Both the position numbers and the translations under genes were made by a program. The notes below the pieces were generated by a model. The model worked only from the letters and a program-made list of their open reading frames with translations. It did not search any database and was not told where the DNA came from. A DNA stretch of 64,000 nt. Source: Subdoligranulum variabile (GTDB lineage Bacteria; Bacillota; Clostridia; Oscillospirales; Ruminococcaceae). The stretch is taken from positions 1-64,000 of the forward strand of contig QAKI01000052.1 of the NCBI GenBank assembly GCA_003343905.1. The letters run 5' to 3'. Positions 50,093-59,298 of the stretch are shown one piece after another; the stretch's first letter is position 1; every line of letters begins with the position of its first letter.

Positions 50093-50470
50093 TCACACCT
50101 CCTTATCGTGTGCGGCGTCCAGCAGCGCGCGGATCTCGGCCGCTTCGGCGTCGCTGATCGGCTTGGCGCGCAAAAACGCCGCCACAAAGCTCGGCAGACT
50201 GCCGCCGAAGGTCTTGTCCACCACGGCGGCGCTCTCGGCGCACTGGACGGCGGCCTTGGCCACAAGGCTGGTCACGGTGCCGCCGTCGTTTTGCAGCACG
50301 CCGCGTTCGCACAGTTTGCGCAGCACGGTGTAGGTGGTGCTCTTTTTCCAGCCCAGGGCGTCGGCGGCCAGCACGACCAGTTCGCGGCTGTGCAGCGGTT
50401 CATGGTCCCACACCAGGCAGGCGAAGCGGTATTCCCCTTCGGCCAGGCGCAGGGGTTCCTGTACAGACAT
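50093..50470 (-). CDS. BlaI/MecI family transcriptional repressor
   Basis: 125 residues. Winged helix about 8-75, including WKKSTTYTVLRKLCERGVLQ as recognition helix and wing, then the C-terminal dimerisation region (about 80-122) where the partner protease would cut. BlaI proteins repress their own operon until cleaved by the M56 partner. The ATG has GGGGG upstream of moderate strength. It is the first gene of the operon with the M56-M23 fusion. No beta-lactamase or penicillin-binding protein gene lies nearby, so the regulated function is open. Confidence 0.92.
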   Translation of the reverse strand: MSVQEPLRLAEGEYRFACLVWDHEPLHSRELVVLAADALGWKKSTTYTVLRKLCERGVLQNDGGTVTSLVAKAAVQCAESAAVVDKTFGGSLPSFVAAFLRAKPISDAEAAEIRALLDAAHDKEV

Positions 50471-50512
50471 CTTGGGTGCCCCCTTTCGTCATAAAATACT
50501 TTCCTCACTGTC

Positions 50513-50541
50513 AGTCTATCATAATAAACCAGCTTTGTCAA
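50513..50541 (-). promoter_or_regulatory. Promoter of the blaI operon
   Basis: Minus strand: perfect -35 TTGACA (50541-50536), 17-base spacer, -10 TAGACT (50518-50513). A short dyad ACTG-T-CAGT (plus strand, 50507-50515) overlaps the -10 and is a possible, weak, repressor site. Confidence 0.6.
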
Positions 50542-50618
50542 GCAAAGAATATCGGTACAGCGCCCCCCTGCACGGCCAATCTGCGGGAAGGCGAAACCGC
50601 CCCGCCCCCAAAAAGCAA

Positions 50619-50652
50619 AAACAGGCCGCGGCAGCACGCCGGTGGCCTGTTT
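50619..50652 (-). terminator. Terminator of the MFS gene
   Basis: On the minus strand, arms AAACAGGCC and GGCCTGTTT with a partly paired centre, followed by TTTGCTTTTT. It lies about 40 bases after the stop at 50690. Confidence 0.7.
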
Positions 50653-50689
50653 CTGTTTGGTTCTATGGCAAAGGGCCTGTGCGCGCCGC

Positions 50690-51847
50690 TTATCCTTCGG
50701 CGCTCTGCCAGCGGCCCCGCAGCCGGCTGTAGCGCAGCAGCCCCAGCGCCGCCAGGGCCGCCGCCGTGCCGAACGCCAGCGCCGCCCGCAGGTCCCACTG
50801 GGCCAGCGCGCCGAAGGCGAAGTTCGTGACGATGGCGACGATGTCCACCACCATGGCGTGGACGCTCAGGGCCGTGGCGCGGTTGGGGGTGGCGATCATG
50901 GCGTTCTGCTGCCGCAGCCGGAAGGGCTGGAACAGGCTGTCGGACACGCGCAGCAACCAGATACACCCCACCGACAGCGCCGCCCGGTCAGTCGCCATCA
51001 GCACAAGGCAGCCCAGCGCCGGGGCCAGGCAGAACAGCCGCGCCGCCCGCCGGGCGCCCACCGTCCGGGTGAACCGGGCCGAGAACACCCCGCACAACCC
51101 CAGCAGACTGGCCGCGATATACGCCGCGCCGATGGCCGCGCTGCCCATGCCGCTGCGCTGGTATTGCAGTTGGTTCAAAAAGACCGTGACGGTCTGGTGG
51201 ATCTCGGACAGCAGGCCGGAGCCGACCAGCAGCGCCGTCACCCCCGGCACGGCCAGCGCGGCCCGCAGCGTCACCCGGAAGGGTTCCCGCGCGGTATGCG
51301 CCGGTTCGGCGGGGCGCACTTCGGTCAGGCCCAGCGCCAGCAGGGCCGCCGCGCCGTAGCTGAACACCGTCAGCAGGGCGGCCAGCCGGTAGTCGTCCCC
51401 CACGAACAGCGTGAACACCGTCGCCGCGCCCAGCAGCCCGGCTTCGCTCAGACTGTTGTAGACGCCGAACACGCGCTGGCTGTCTTTGGGACCGGCGCAG
51501 AGGTAGAGGATGCTGGTGTCCACGCCGGACACGCCGGTGATGACGACGCTGACCATCACCCGTTCAGCCAGGAACCCGGCAAAGTCCGACGCCTGCCAGA
51601 AAACGATCTTGGAAAGGAAAAACAGCCAGCAGCAGGCCAGCATCGTGCGCTTGTAGCCGATGCGGTCCGCCACCATGCCCCAGGGCACTTCCAGCACGAT
51701 GCACAGGGCGTAGCTGATGCTTTCGATCAGAAGGATCTCGAAGATGCCGACCCCCTGCGCCTGCCGGTACAGGGTGGAGATGGGGCCGTAAAAGACCATG
51801 CCCTGCAGCAGCGAAATGCCGTAGAGCAGGTAGATATTGCGTTTCAT
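50690..51847 (-). CDS. MFS transporter
   Basis: 385 residues with about 11-12 membrane helices. The loop between helices 2 and 3 reads VPWGMVADRIGYKRTML, the standard MFS motif A. Overall shape fits the drug or small-molecule exporter group; the substrate is not readable. It is divergent from the bile salt hydrolase gene with about 270 bases between starts, so a link to bile acids is possible but only positional. Monocistronic with its own terminator. Confidence 0.85.
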   Translation of the reverse strand: MKRNIYLLYGISLLQGMVFYGPISTLYRQAQGVGIFEILLIESISYALCIVLEVPWGMVADRIGYKRTMLACCWLFFLSKIVFWQASDFAGFLAERVMVSVVITGVSGVDTSILYLCAGPKDSQRVFGVYNSLSEAGLLGAATVFTLFVGDDYRLAALLTVFSYGAAALLALGLTEVRPAEPAHTAREPFRVTLRAALAVPGVTALLVGSGLLSEIHQTVTVFLNQLQYQRSGMGSAAIGAAYIAASLLGLCGVFSARFTRTVGARRAARLFCLAPALGCLVLMATDRAALSVGCIWLLRVSDSLFQPFRLRQQNAMIATPNRATALSVHAMVVDIVAIVTNFAFGALAQWDLRAALAFGTAAALAALGLLRYSRLRGRWQSAEG

Positions 51848-52058
51848 GATAATTCCGTCCTTTATGCGCAGAAGTTCCGCCGCGCGCCGCTATGCGGGCA
51901 CGGCAAACAGGCGCCGGGGGACCGGCGCCCCAAACGATCTGCGGTTTTTACACGGGACGGTGCTGCATGGTGCTTTTTTCCTTTTTTCAATACTCTACCG
52001 CCAGTATAGCAGAGCGGGGGCGGCGTGTCAAACCGGCGTCGTTTTTTCCCGTATTCCG

Positions 52059-52087
52059 TTGCTTTTTTGCGCCGGGGCGGGTATACT
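52059..52087 (+). promoter_or_regulatory. Promoter of the bile salt hydrolase gene
   Basis: -35 TTGCTT (52059-52064), 17-base spacer, -10 TATACT (52082-52087). The leader is about 25 bases. Confidence 0.55.
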
Positions 52088-52118
52088 GGTATCAGACACA
52101 AAAGGAGGTGCCGCCGTT

Positions 52119-53102
52119 ATGTGTACAAGTCTTTCTTTCCCGGAACGGGCGCTGTACGGGCGCAATCTGGACCTGGAATACCATTTTGGCGAACAGGTGG
52201 TGCTCACGCCCCGGAATTTCCCGTTCACCTTCCACCATCACCCGGCACTGGCGCAGCATTATGCGCTGCTGGGCATGGCGAACCTGGCCGACGGCGTGCC
52301 GCTGTACGCCGAAGCCGCCAACGAAGCGGGGCTGTATATGGCGGGGCTGAATTTTCCCGGCAACGCCCACTACTTTGACGCCCCCAAAGACGGCGCGCTG
52401 AACCTGGCCCCCTACGAACTGTTCCCGCTGGTACTGGGCCAGTGCGCCACGGTGGCCGAAGCGCGCAAGCTGCTGGAACAGGTGCATCTGGTGGCCGAGC
52501 CGTTCGGCCCCGGCTATCCGCTTGCGCCGCTGCACTGGCAGGTGGCGGGTCCCGACGGCGTGCTGGTGGCCGAACCGATGGCCGACGGCCTGCACCTGTA
52601 CGACGACGCCTGGGGCGTGCTGACGAACAACCCGCCTTTCCCCTGGCAGCAGATGAACCTGAACCAGTACCGCGGGGTATCCCCCGCCACGCCGGAAAAC
52701 CGCTTTGCCCCGGCGCGCGAACTGGAAGTGTTCGGCCAGGGCATGGGCGGGCTGGGCCTGCCGGGCGACGCTTCGCCCGCGTCGCGGTTCGTGCGGGCCG
52801 CCTTCTACAAGCAGAACGCCGTTTTCCCGGACGAGCGCGCCGGGCAGATCGTGCAGTTCTTCCACCTGCTGGATGCCGTCGCCATGGTGCGCGGCGGCGT
52901 GCTGACCCCCGAAGGCCGCTGGGACGAAACGATCTACAGTTGCTGCCTGGACGTGCAGGGGCCGCCGGTCTACTATTACAAGACCTACGAAAGCGGCTGC
53001 ATCCACGCCGTGGCCTTTACCGAGGAAGCCGCCGCCGGGCGGGAACTGGTCTGCCACAAGCCGCTGACCGACGCCGGGTTTACAGAACACACCCTTGGCT
53101 GA
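52119..53102 (+). CDS. Bile salt hydrolase (choloylglycine hydrolase family)
   Basis: 327 residues, the usual length. The N-terminal nucleophile is C2, exposed after removal of Met1. R15 and D18 in GRNLDLE, N78 in AGLNFP, N170 in GVLTN and R223 in ASRFVRAAF complete the active site. The stretch APLHWQVAGPDG and the sequence GLGLPGD-SPASRFV follow characterised bile salt hydrolases closely, so bile-conjugate cleavage is more likely than penicillin V acylase activity. AAAGGAGG precedes the ATG. No signal peptide, so it acts in the cytoplasm. Supports a gut habitat. Confidence 0.92.
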   Translation: MCTSLSFPERALYGRNLDLEYHFGEQVVLTPRNFPFTFHHHPALAQHYALLGMANLADGVPLYAEAANEAGLYMAGLNFPGNAHYFDAPKDGALNLAPYELFPLVLGQCATVAEARKLLEQVHLVAEPFGPGYPLAPLHWQVAGPDGVLVAEPMADGLHLYDDAWGVLTNNPPFPWQQMNLNQYRGVSPATPENRFAPARELEVFGQGMGGLGLPGDASPASRFVRAAFYKQNAVFPDERAGQIVQFFHLLDAVAMVRGGVLTPEGRWDETIYSCCLDVQGPPVYYYKTYESGCIHAVAFTEEAAAGRELVCHKPLTDAGFTEHTLG

Positions 53103-53112
53103 ACCGTATGCA

Positions 53113-53142
53113 AAAGCCGGAGCCCCGCGGGGCTCCGGCTTT
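53113..53142 (+). terminator. Terminator of the bile salt hydrolase gene
   Basis: Perfect 14-bp stem AAAGCCGGAGCCCC/GGGGCTCCGGCTTT, ten bases after the stop, followed by GTTC. Confidence 0.85.
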
Positions 53143-53254
53143 GTTCGTGTGCGGGCGGGGTCACCCCTGCATCCAGTGCAGGGTGATCCCTTCGGTCAGG
53201 CAGGGCAAGGCGTGGGCGGTCACTATGCCCACCGTACCGTCCCCCTGATGGCGG

Positions 53255-53923
53255 TCAGGGGATGTCATCGGGCGGCTTCGGGGTCTGGCGCACAAAATTC
53301 TTGTAAAGACCGGGGAGCACTATACTGAGCAAAACCACCGCATACCCTATGAAAAATATCTGCCGGATATACGTTCTGAGCACCGAACACTGCAAAACCG
53401 TTTCGCCGTTCAACTGCAACTGATAATGGCCTTTCACAACTTGCGACACAAGTTTATAACTCCCACAAGTAATCTCATTTTGGGATTTCAGTTCCGTGCA
53501 AATAGAATCTTTTTCGACCTTCGATAAGTGCCCGTCCCGTATGATCCCTGTTTTCAAATCCAGATACTCTTCGCGGGAAGCCCTGCCTGGATAGATGGCC
53601 AGAGTATCCCCGGACAGTTGGATATAAAAAATTCCCTCGATATTATCCACAAAGTACGTCCGCACCACGCGGCCTTCGTCGATAAGGGAAAAATAGGACC
53701 GCCCCGCCTGCAGGTACCCCACAGCCACCTGCCCCTGCGCATTGACCGAAAAGCACTTCGGCGGCGTGGGGAAGTCCATCGGGTCATATTCCTCCTTGAC
53801 AACATAAGCGGAATGGACCCGTTCCTCGTGATTGTCATCCGGCTGCGTCTGCGCCGCGCTCCCGCACAGGAAGAACAGCAGCAGCGGGATCACCCATATT
53901 TTCCTATACGCACGTTCTTTCAT
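53255..53923 (-). CDS. Secreted or membrane-anchored protein of unknown function
   Basis: 222 residues. N-terminal signal sequence (about 8-24, WVIPLLLFFLCGSAAQT), an extracytoplasmic domain with two beta-rich halves, one membrane helix at about 188-208 and a short proline-rich tail. No family recognised. Codon use is more AT-rich than in the flanking genes, a sign of possible transfer. An AGGGGAGTGCC ribosome site precedes the ATG. It stands alone between the bile salt hydrolase and the GH31 operon. Confidence 0.7.
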   Translation of the reverse strand: MKERAYRKIWVIPLLLFFLCGSAAQTQPDDNHEERVHSAYVVKEEYDPMDFPTPPKCFSVNAQGQVAVGYLQAGRSYFSLIDEGRVVRTYFVDNIEGIFYIQLSGDTLAIYPGRASREEYLDLKTGIIRDGHLSKVEKDSICTELKSQNEITCGSYKLVSQVVKGHYQLQLNGETVLQCSVLRTYIRQIFFIGYAVVLLSIVLPGLYKNFVRQTPKPPDDIP

Positions 53924-54080
53924 GGCACTCCCCTCCCCTGCCGCGGTCGTTTTTCATTCCTTATATATAAGTCTACACGCAGAATCCCGCCCGTTTCAAG
54001 GGCAAAACCGCCCAAAGAATCGCCGCCGGAATTGGCGACTTTTCCCCGCCGGGGGCCAAATTTATCACCGAACACAAAAA

Positions 54081-54111
54081 GCCGGGCGGCCCCGTACAGG
54101 GGCCGCCCGGC
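54081..54111 (-). terminator. Terminator of the GH31/TRAP operon
   Basis: Perfect 13-bp stem GCCGGGCGGCCCC/GGGGCCGCCCGGC; on the minus strand five T follow. It lies about 27 bases after the last GH31 stop. Confidence 0.85.
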
Positions 54112-54137
54112 TTTTGTTTGGCGCAGTTGGAAAAAGA

Positions 54138-56654
54138 TCAGTCCTCGGGCTTGACCATGCCGACGAGGTCGAATTTTTCGGTGGAGATGACCACTTCGTA
54201 CTCGTCTTTGGCCGGTTTGGGGTACTTGACCCAGATCGTGCGGTCGGACATATTGTAATACCAGGCGCAGTCCGCCGCGTCGAAGGCTTCCCGCACGATG
54301 GTGCGCTGGACCGGCTTGCCGTCCACCGTGACCCAGTAGGCGCCCTTGGCCTTGCTGACCAGGCGCAGGGTCAGGCTTTCCACCGTGTCCTGATAGGTAC
54401 CGCTCTTGCGGAAGGCGACCGTCGTGCGTTCCCCGGCGGTCACGCTGATCTCGGTGCGGGCATACGCGCCCTGCTTGTACTGTTCGGTGTGGCCGTCATC
54501 GTCATACAGCACAAAGGAAGTGTCCTGTTCGGCGGCGATCAGCACGTCCAGATGGCGCAGGGTGTCGCTTTCGATATGCTTGACATCCTCGCTGGTGACG
54601 AAGATGCCCGACCCGCGCAGGAACATGGGGATGGAGCCCAGGTCCACCGGCACTTCGATGGTCTGGCCGCCCGCGTAGGCGCGCAGGTTGTCGTTCATAT
54701 CGTACCAGGTGCAGCCCGCGGGCAGGTAGATGGTGCGGGTCGCCGCGCCCTTTTCCACCACGTTGGCCACCAGCACCGACGGTCCGAACAGGAAGGTCAG
54801 GTTCTGGTCGGTGTAGCAGGCGGGATCGTCCGGGAATTCCAGGAACAGCGGGCGCATGGCGGGCATGCCGTCCTGGTTGGCCTCGTACATCAGCGAGTAG
54901 AGGTAGGGCAGCATACGGTAGCGCAGGGCGTAGGCCGCGCGGATGTAGTCGTTGTTTTCCTCATACATCCAGGGCTGGGTGACGGTATTATCATCGTTGG
55001 CGGAGTTCAGGCAGAACCGTGGCTGGAAGATGCCGCTCTGGATCCAGCGCAGCAGCAGTTCGGCTTCGGGCGCGCCGCCCGCAAAGCCGCCGATGTCGCA
55101 CCCCATGTTGGCACAGCCGGACAGGCCCATGCCCAGGATGGTGGCAATGTTGAACTTGACGGTGCGCCAGTCGGTCAGGTTATCGCCGCCCCAGACCTGG
55201 GCGTACCGCTGGATGCCCGCAAAGCCCGCGCGGTTGATGATGTAGGGGCGTTCGCCGGGGTAGACTTCGGCCAATGCCTGCTTGCCCACATAGGCCATCA
55301 GGTTGGAGTGCAGGATCTTCAGCTCGGCCATGGTGCCCTTTTCGCCCTCGAAGTCGCACTGGGCGTTGCGGTCCTCGACGCCGTCCATCTCGCAGTTGTC
55401 GTTCCAGACGGTCTTGGCGCCCATCTCCAGCACGTTTTTCTTGAGCAGTTCTTTCCAGGTATTGCGGCCCCGCTCGCCGGTGAAGTCGAAGAAGCGGCCC
55501 TCGCCGCCCCACCAGCGGCCATAGTAGTCGCCGCTGCCGTCGGGCGTCTTGATGAACACGTCGTTCTTCTCAAACAGCGGCATATAGGGGTGGTTTTTGA
55601 GGATGCCGGGCTTGAGGTTGGGGATGACGTTGATGCCCATTTCGTTCATTTTGGCGAAGAAGCCCGCCGGGTCGGGGAAGCGGCGGTAGTTCCAGTTGAA
55701 CACATAGCGCAGGTTGTCCTGTTCGCCGCTGGTGTAGCCGGACGCCAGCCAGAAGTTGTCGATGAGCACGCCCTCCCGGCGGTGCTTGTCGATGACTTTG
55801 TAGATCTCCTGGTCGCAGTCCTTTTCCAGTTCGGCATAGTACATGGTGGAAGCGCAGTAGCCCAGGGACTGCTTGGTGGGCAGGGCGCTGCGGCCGGTCA
55901 ACTGGGTGTAGCGGTCCAGCACCGCCGCCACCGACGGACCGTTGAGCAGGAACAGGTCGATGTCGCCGCCGTCGGTCTGGTAATAGCAGTAGGGGTCCCA
56001 GTAGCCGGAGATCTCCTGCCCCATATCGAACACGCTGTCGTAGGAATTGTGGTAGAACAGGCCCAGCGCGTGGCGCTGTTCATCGTTGATGCGCACATAG
56101 AACGGGATATGCTTGTACATGGGGTCGCCGTTCTCCGGGTCATGGCCGATGGCGTCCTTGGGGGACATGCGCAGGCGGCGGCCCTTCTTGTCCAGGTGGC
56201 CGGTCTTTTCGCCAAAGCCGTAGAAGTGGTCGTGCGCGCGGTCCATGCGGGAATAGTGGGACAGCCGCCCCAACTGATCGCGTTCAAAGGCGCGTTCGCG
56301 CAGGTCCTGATAGATCAGTTCGCCGTCGGCCGTGTACAGCAGCAGCGAGAAGGGGCACTTGCGCAGCACCAGCCGCAGCGTGGCCGTGCGGAAGGTCAGG
56401 GTCTTTTCGGTCTCCTCGCAGGGGATGTCCAACGCGGTGATGCGGCGGCGCTCCCCGGCCAGTAGGCCGTCCATGCGGTCGGGCCAGGCGGTGGTGACGA
56501 GGGTGTAGGATTCCTCCTTGAAGGCGCGGTCAAAGGACACGCGCACGCGGATCATATCGTCGGTCATAAAGACCAGCATCACGTCGGCGTTGTCGCCGTG
56601 CAGGCGGTAGCCGTTTTCGGTCTTTTCGACCGAATGGATCGTTTTGAGCAGCAT
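54138..56654 (-). CDS. GH31 alpha-glycosidase (copy A)
   Basis: 838 residues. An N-terminal beta-sandwich with FYGFGEKTGHLDKKG, then a (beta/alpha)8 barrel (about 255-600) and C-terminal beta domains. The nucleophile is D419 in TVWNDNCEMDG and the acid/base D491 in VWGGDNLTDW; GFAGGAPEAELLLRW is the usual barrel loop. No signal peptide, so the substrate must enter the cell first. It lies 18 bases after the second GH31 gene and is clearly its paralogue. Specificity (glucose, xylose, galactose or other) cannot be settled; the WNDN nucleophile context is not that of classic alpha-xylosidases. Confidence 0.9.
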   Translation of the reverse strand: MLLKTIHSVEKTENGYRLHGDNADVMLVFMTDDMIRVRVSFDRAFKEESYTLVTTAWPDRMDGLLAGERRRITALDIPCEETEKTLTFRTATLRLVLRKCPFSLLLYTADGELIYQDLRERAFERDQLGRLSHYSRMDRAHDHFYGFGEKTGHLDKKGRRLRMSPKDAIGHDPENGDPMYKHIPFYVRINDEQRHALGLFYHNSYDSVFDMGQEISGYWDPYCYYQTDGGDIDLFLLNGPSVAAVLDRYTQLTGRSALPTKQSLGYCASTMYYAELEKDCDQEIYKVIDKHRREGVLIDNFWLASGYTSGEQDNLRYVFNWNYRRFPDPAGFFAKMNEMGINVIPNLKPGILKNHPYMPLFEKNDVFIKTPDGSGDYYGRWWGGEGRFFDFTGERGRNTWKELLKKNVLEMGAKTVWNDNCEMDGVEDRNAQCDFEGEKGTMAELKILHSNLMAYVGKQALAEVYPGERPYIINRAGFAGIQRYAQVWGGDNLTDWRTVKFNIATILGMGLSGCANMGCDIGGFAGGAPEAELLLRWIQSGIFQPRFCLNSANDDNTVTQPWMYEENNDYIRAAYALRYRMLPYLYSLMYEANQDGMPAMRPLFLEFPDDPACYTDQNLTFLFGPSVLVANVVEKGAATRTIYLPAGCTWYDMNDNLRAYAGGQTIEVPVDLGSIPMFLRGSGIFVTSEDVKHIESDTLRHLDVLIAAEQDTSFVLYDDDGHTEQYKQGAYARTEISVTAGERTTVAFRKSGTYQDTVESLTLRLVSKAKGAYWVTVDGKPVQRTIVREAFDAADCAWYYNMSDRTIWVKYPKPAKDEYEVVISTEKFDLVGMVKPED

Positions 56655-56672
56655 AGGGTTCCTTTCCGGCGT

Positions 56673-59165
56673 TTACATACCGATCAGATCGAAGTCTTCA
56701 AAGGATACGGTCAGGACGGCATCCTGACGGGGGTTGGGGTATTTGACCAGCACGGTCTTGCGGGTCTGGCTGTAGTACCAGCCCTCCTGCGCGGCCTCGA
56801 AGCGGCGGCGGTTGAGGAAGTGTTCCAGCCTGCGCCCGCCCAGCGCCACCCAGTAGGGGCTGCGGTCCTTGCGGATCATTTCGACCAGGACGCGCTCCAC
56901 GGTATCGGGGTAGCTGCCCTGGGCGGCAAATTCCACCTTGACCACGTCGGCGCCGGACATCGTGATGGCGGTCCTGCGGCAGACGCCCTTCTTGTAGTCG
57001 TTGCTCACGCCGTCGTCATCGTACAGGGTGTAGGTGCGCGTGCCGCCGGGGGCCAGGATCAGGTGCAGGTCGGTCACATGGTCCCGCGCCATGCTCATGA
57101 GCTGGTTGTCCGCCATGGGGATGACGGACCCCTCCCGGATGAACAGCGGGATGGTGGCAAGGTCCACCGGCACTTCGATGGTCTGGCCGCCCTCATAGCA
57201 GGCGAAGTTGTCGTTCCAGTCATACCACTTGCAGCCCGCGGGCAGGTAGACGGTGCGGGACGCCGCGCCGTGTTCCAGGACATTGGCCACCAGAATATCG
57301 CGGCCGAACAGGAACTCATAGCTTTCGTCATAGACGTTCGGGTCGTTCTGGAACTCATACACCAGCGGCCGCATGATGGGCGCGCCGGTGCGGCTGGCCT
57401 CGTACTCGGCCGAATAGAGGTAGGGCGCCATACGGTAGCGCAGCAGGATGGCCTGGCGGATCAGGTCGGCGGAACCGTGGTACATCCAGGGTTCGGTGAC
57501 AGTATTGTCGTTGCTGGCCGAATGAATCGAGAACCGCGGCTGGAAGATGCCGTTCTGCACCCAGCGCACAAAGAGTTCTTCGTCCGGGGCGGGGCCGGCG
57601 AAGCCGCCGATGTCCGCGCCCTCGTTGGGCTGGCCGGACAGACCCATGCCGGTGATGATGGGGATGTTGTAGCGCAGGGTGTCCCAACTGGTAAAGTTGT
57701 CGCCGCACCAGGTCTGGGCGTATTTCTGGATGCCTGCGGAACCGCTGCGGCAGACGATGTAGGGCCGCGCGTCGGGGTTATGTTCCACCACGGCCTCGGC
57801 GCCCATTTTGCACATCAGGGTGCTCATTAGGGGCTTGAGCTGGCCGATGGTGCCGCCCTTGCCGTCAAAGTCACAGCGGCAGTCCTTGTCCAGCAGGCTG
57901 TCATACTCGCAGTTGTCGTCCCAGATGGAATCGGTTCCGATGTCGATGACGTTGGCGGTCAGGTATTCCTTCCAGGCTTTGCGGCCCGCGGCGCTGGTAA
58001 AGTCCCAGAACGCGCCGTCGCCGCCCCACCACTTGCCCACGGCGTAGCGGTCCTGTTCCGAGTCCTTCACAAAGACGCCGCGGTCTTCAAATTCCTTGAA
58101 CCAGGGGTGGCACAGCAGGATGCCGGGTTTGACGTTGGGCACGTTCTGGGCGCCTTTTTCGTTCATGGCGGCAAAGTAGGCGCGCGGGTCCTTGAAACGC
58201 TCGGTGTTCCAGGTAAAGACGCAGCGTTTGCCCTCGTAGCTGGTGTAGCCGGAAGAAAGGTGGAACCCGTCGATGGGGAAGCCTTCTTCTTTCACGGTGT
58301 CGATAAAGTCCAGCACGGCGTCGTCGCTGTCTTTTTCCAGTTCGGGGTAGTACATCGACGACCCCTGGTAGCCCAGCGCCCGCTTGGGCAGCAGCGCCGG
58401 GCGGCCGGTCAGGCGGGTGTAGTTGTCCACCACGCGGGGCAGCGTATCGCCCGCCAGCAGGAACAGGTCGATGTCGCCGCCGTCGGCCTGCCAGTAGGTG
58501 TAGCGGGACCAGTAATTGCTCTTTTCGCAGCCCATGTTGAACACGGACTCGTAGAAATTGTTGTAGTACACGCCCACGGCCTTGGCGGTGGCGCGGTTCA
58601 GGCGGATATAGAAAGGGATGTGCTTGTACAGGGTGTCCATGCGTCCGGCGTCGTAGCCCATGGCGTCGGTGGCGCGCTCGCGCAGGAAGCGTTTGTTCTT
58701 GTTCAGTTCCCCGGCCTTTTCGCCAAAGCCGTAGAAGCAGTCATCCTCCTGCATGGCGCTGTAGTGTGTGACGCGGCGGTTGGCGTCCAGCGTGTAGGGC
58801 GTACCGGCCAGGTCGCTGTACAGCAGATCCCCGGCGGCGTTGTAGAGCGCGAAGCCCAGCGGGTCCTTGTGGAACACCAGCCGCACGGCGGCGGTGGCAA
58901 AGGTGATGGCAGCGTCGCTTTCCTCCACCTGGGGGTCCACCGGCGTCAGGCGGGTGCGCTCGCCTTCAAACAGGCCATCCAGGCGGTCCGCCCAGGCAGT
59001 GGTGGCCAGCACATAGGATTCCTCGGCCAGTTCCCGGTCAAACGCGACGCGGATGCGGACGATCTCCTCGGTGACGAAGCAGACCTTGATGTCCGCGCAG
59101 TTGGTATGCAGCAGGAAACAGCCGTCCTGCCGGTCCATACCGCGAAATTCTTTGCAAAGATCCAT
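56673..59165 (-). CDS. GH31 alpha-glycosidase (copy B)
   Basis: 830 residues, colinear with copy A: FYGFGEKAGELNKNK, the same CGGDIDLF-like strand order, nucleophile D417 in SIWDDNCEYDS and acid/base D489 in TWCGDNFTSWD. Identity to copy A looks moderate, so the two arose by an old duplication and may differ in linkage preference. No signal peptide. It follows the TRAP membrane gene after about 130 bases that contain a hairpin, and is the first of the GH31 pair. Confidence 0.9.
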   Translation of the reverse strand: MDLCKEFRGMDRQDGCFLLHTNCADIKVCFVTEEIVRIRVAFDRELAEESYVLATTAWADRLDGLFEGERTRLTPVDPQVEESDAAITFATAAVRLVFHKDPLGFALYNAAGDLLYSDLAGTPYTLDANRRVTHYSAMQEDDCFYGFGEKAGELNKNKRFLRERATDAMGYDAGRMDTLYKHIPFYIRLNRATAKAVGVYYNNFYESVFNMGCEKSNYWSRYTYWQADGGDIDLFLLAGDTLPRVVDNYTRLTGRPALLPKRALGYQGSSMYYPELEKDSDDAVLDFIDTVKEEGFPIDGFHLSSGYTSYEGKRCVFTWNTERFKDPRAYFAAMNEKGAQNVPNVKPGILLCHPWFKEFEDRGVFVKDSEQDRYAVGKWWGGDGAFWDFTSAAGRKAWKEYLTANVIDIGTDSIWDDNCEYDSLLDKDCRCDFDGKGGTIGQLKPLMSTLMCKMGAEAVVEHNPDARPYIVCRSGSAGIQKYAQTWCGDNFTSWDTLRYNIPIITGMGLSGQPNEGADIGGFAGPAPDEELFVRWVQNGIFQPRFSIHSASNDNTVTEPWMYHGSADLIRQAILLRYRMAPYLYSAEYEASRTGAPIMRPLVYEFQNDPNVYDESYEFLFGRDILVANVLEHGAASRTVYLPAGCKWYDWNDNFACYEGGQTIEVPVDLATIPLFIREGSVIPMADNQLMSMARDHVTDLHLILAPGGTRTYTLYDDDGVSNDYKKGVCRRTAITMSGADVVKVEFAAQGSYPDTVERVLVEMIRKDRSPYWVALGGRRLEHFLNRRRFEAAQEGWYYSQTRKTVLVKYPNPRQDAVLTVSFEDFDLIGM

Positions 59166-59204
59166 GAAATACTCCTCTCTGCATCATGGTATTGCCGCTG
59201 AAAA

Positions 59205-59253
59205 AGCACGGCCTCCGACCCGGAGGTATCCCCCTGCGGGGCCGGTCGGAGGC
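59205..59253 (-). terminator. Intra-operon hairpin between TRAP and GH31 genes
   Basis: Perfect 10-bp arms GCCTCCGACC and GGTCGGAGGC (59211-59220 and 59244-59253), followed on the minus strand by CGTGCTTTTTC. It may act as a partial terminator, or protect the TRAP mRNA end and lower GH31 expression relative to TRAP. Confidence 0.55.
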
Positions 59254-59298
59254 ACTGTGCCCGCGGCGGGCTGTGCCGCCGCGAAGAAAAGGGTCAGG

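Noticed and set aside
47774..50470. Beta-lactam resistance operon
   Set aside because: BlaI and an M56 protein are present, but there is no penicillin-binding sensor domain, beta-lactamase or PBP2a gene, so resistance cannot be inferred.
53161..53268. A 35-codon minus-strand frame overlapping the end of the secreted-protein gene
   Set aside because: It starts ATG and reads like ordinary protein (ending TLHWMQG), but there is no ribosome site or recognisable match. It could be a small gene or a decayed gene end; evidence is too thin to list.
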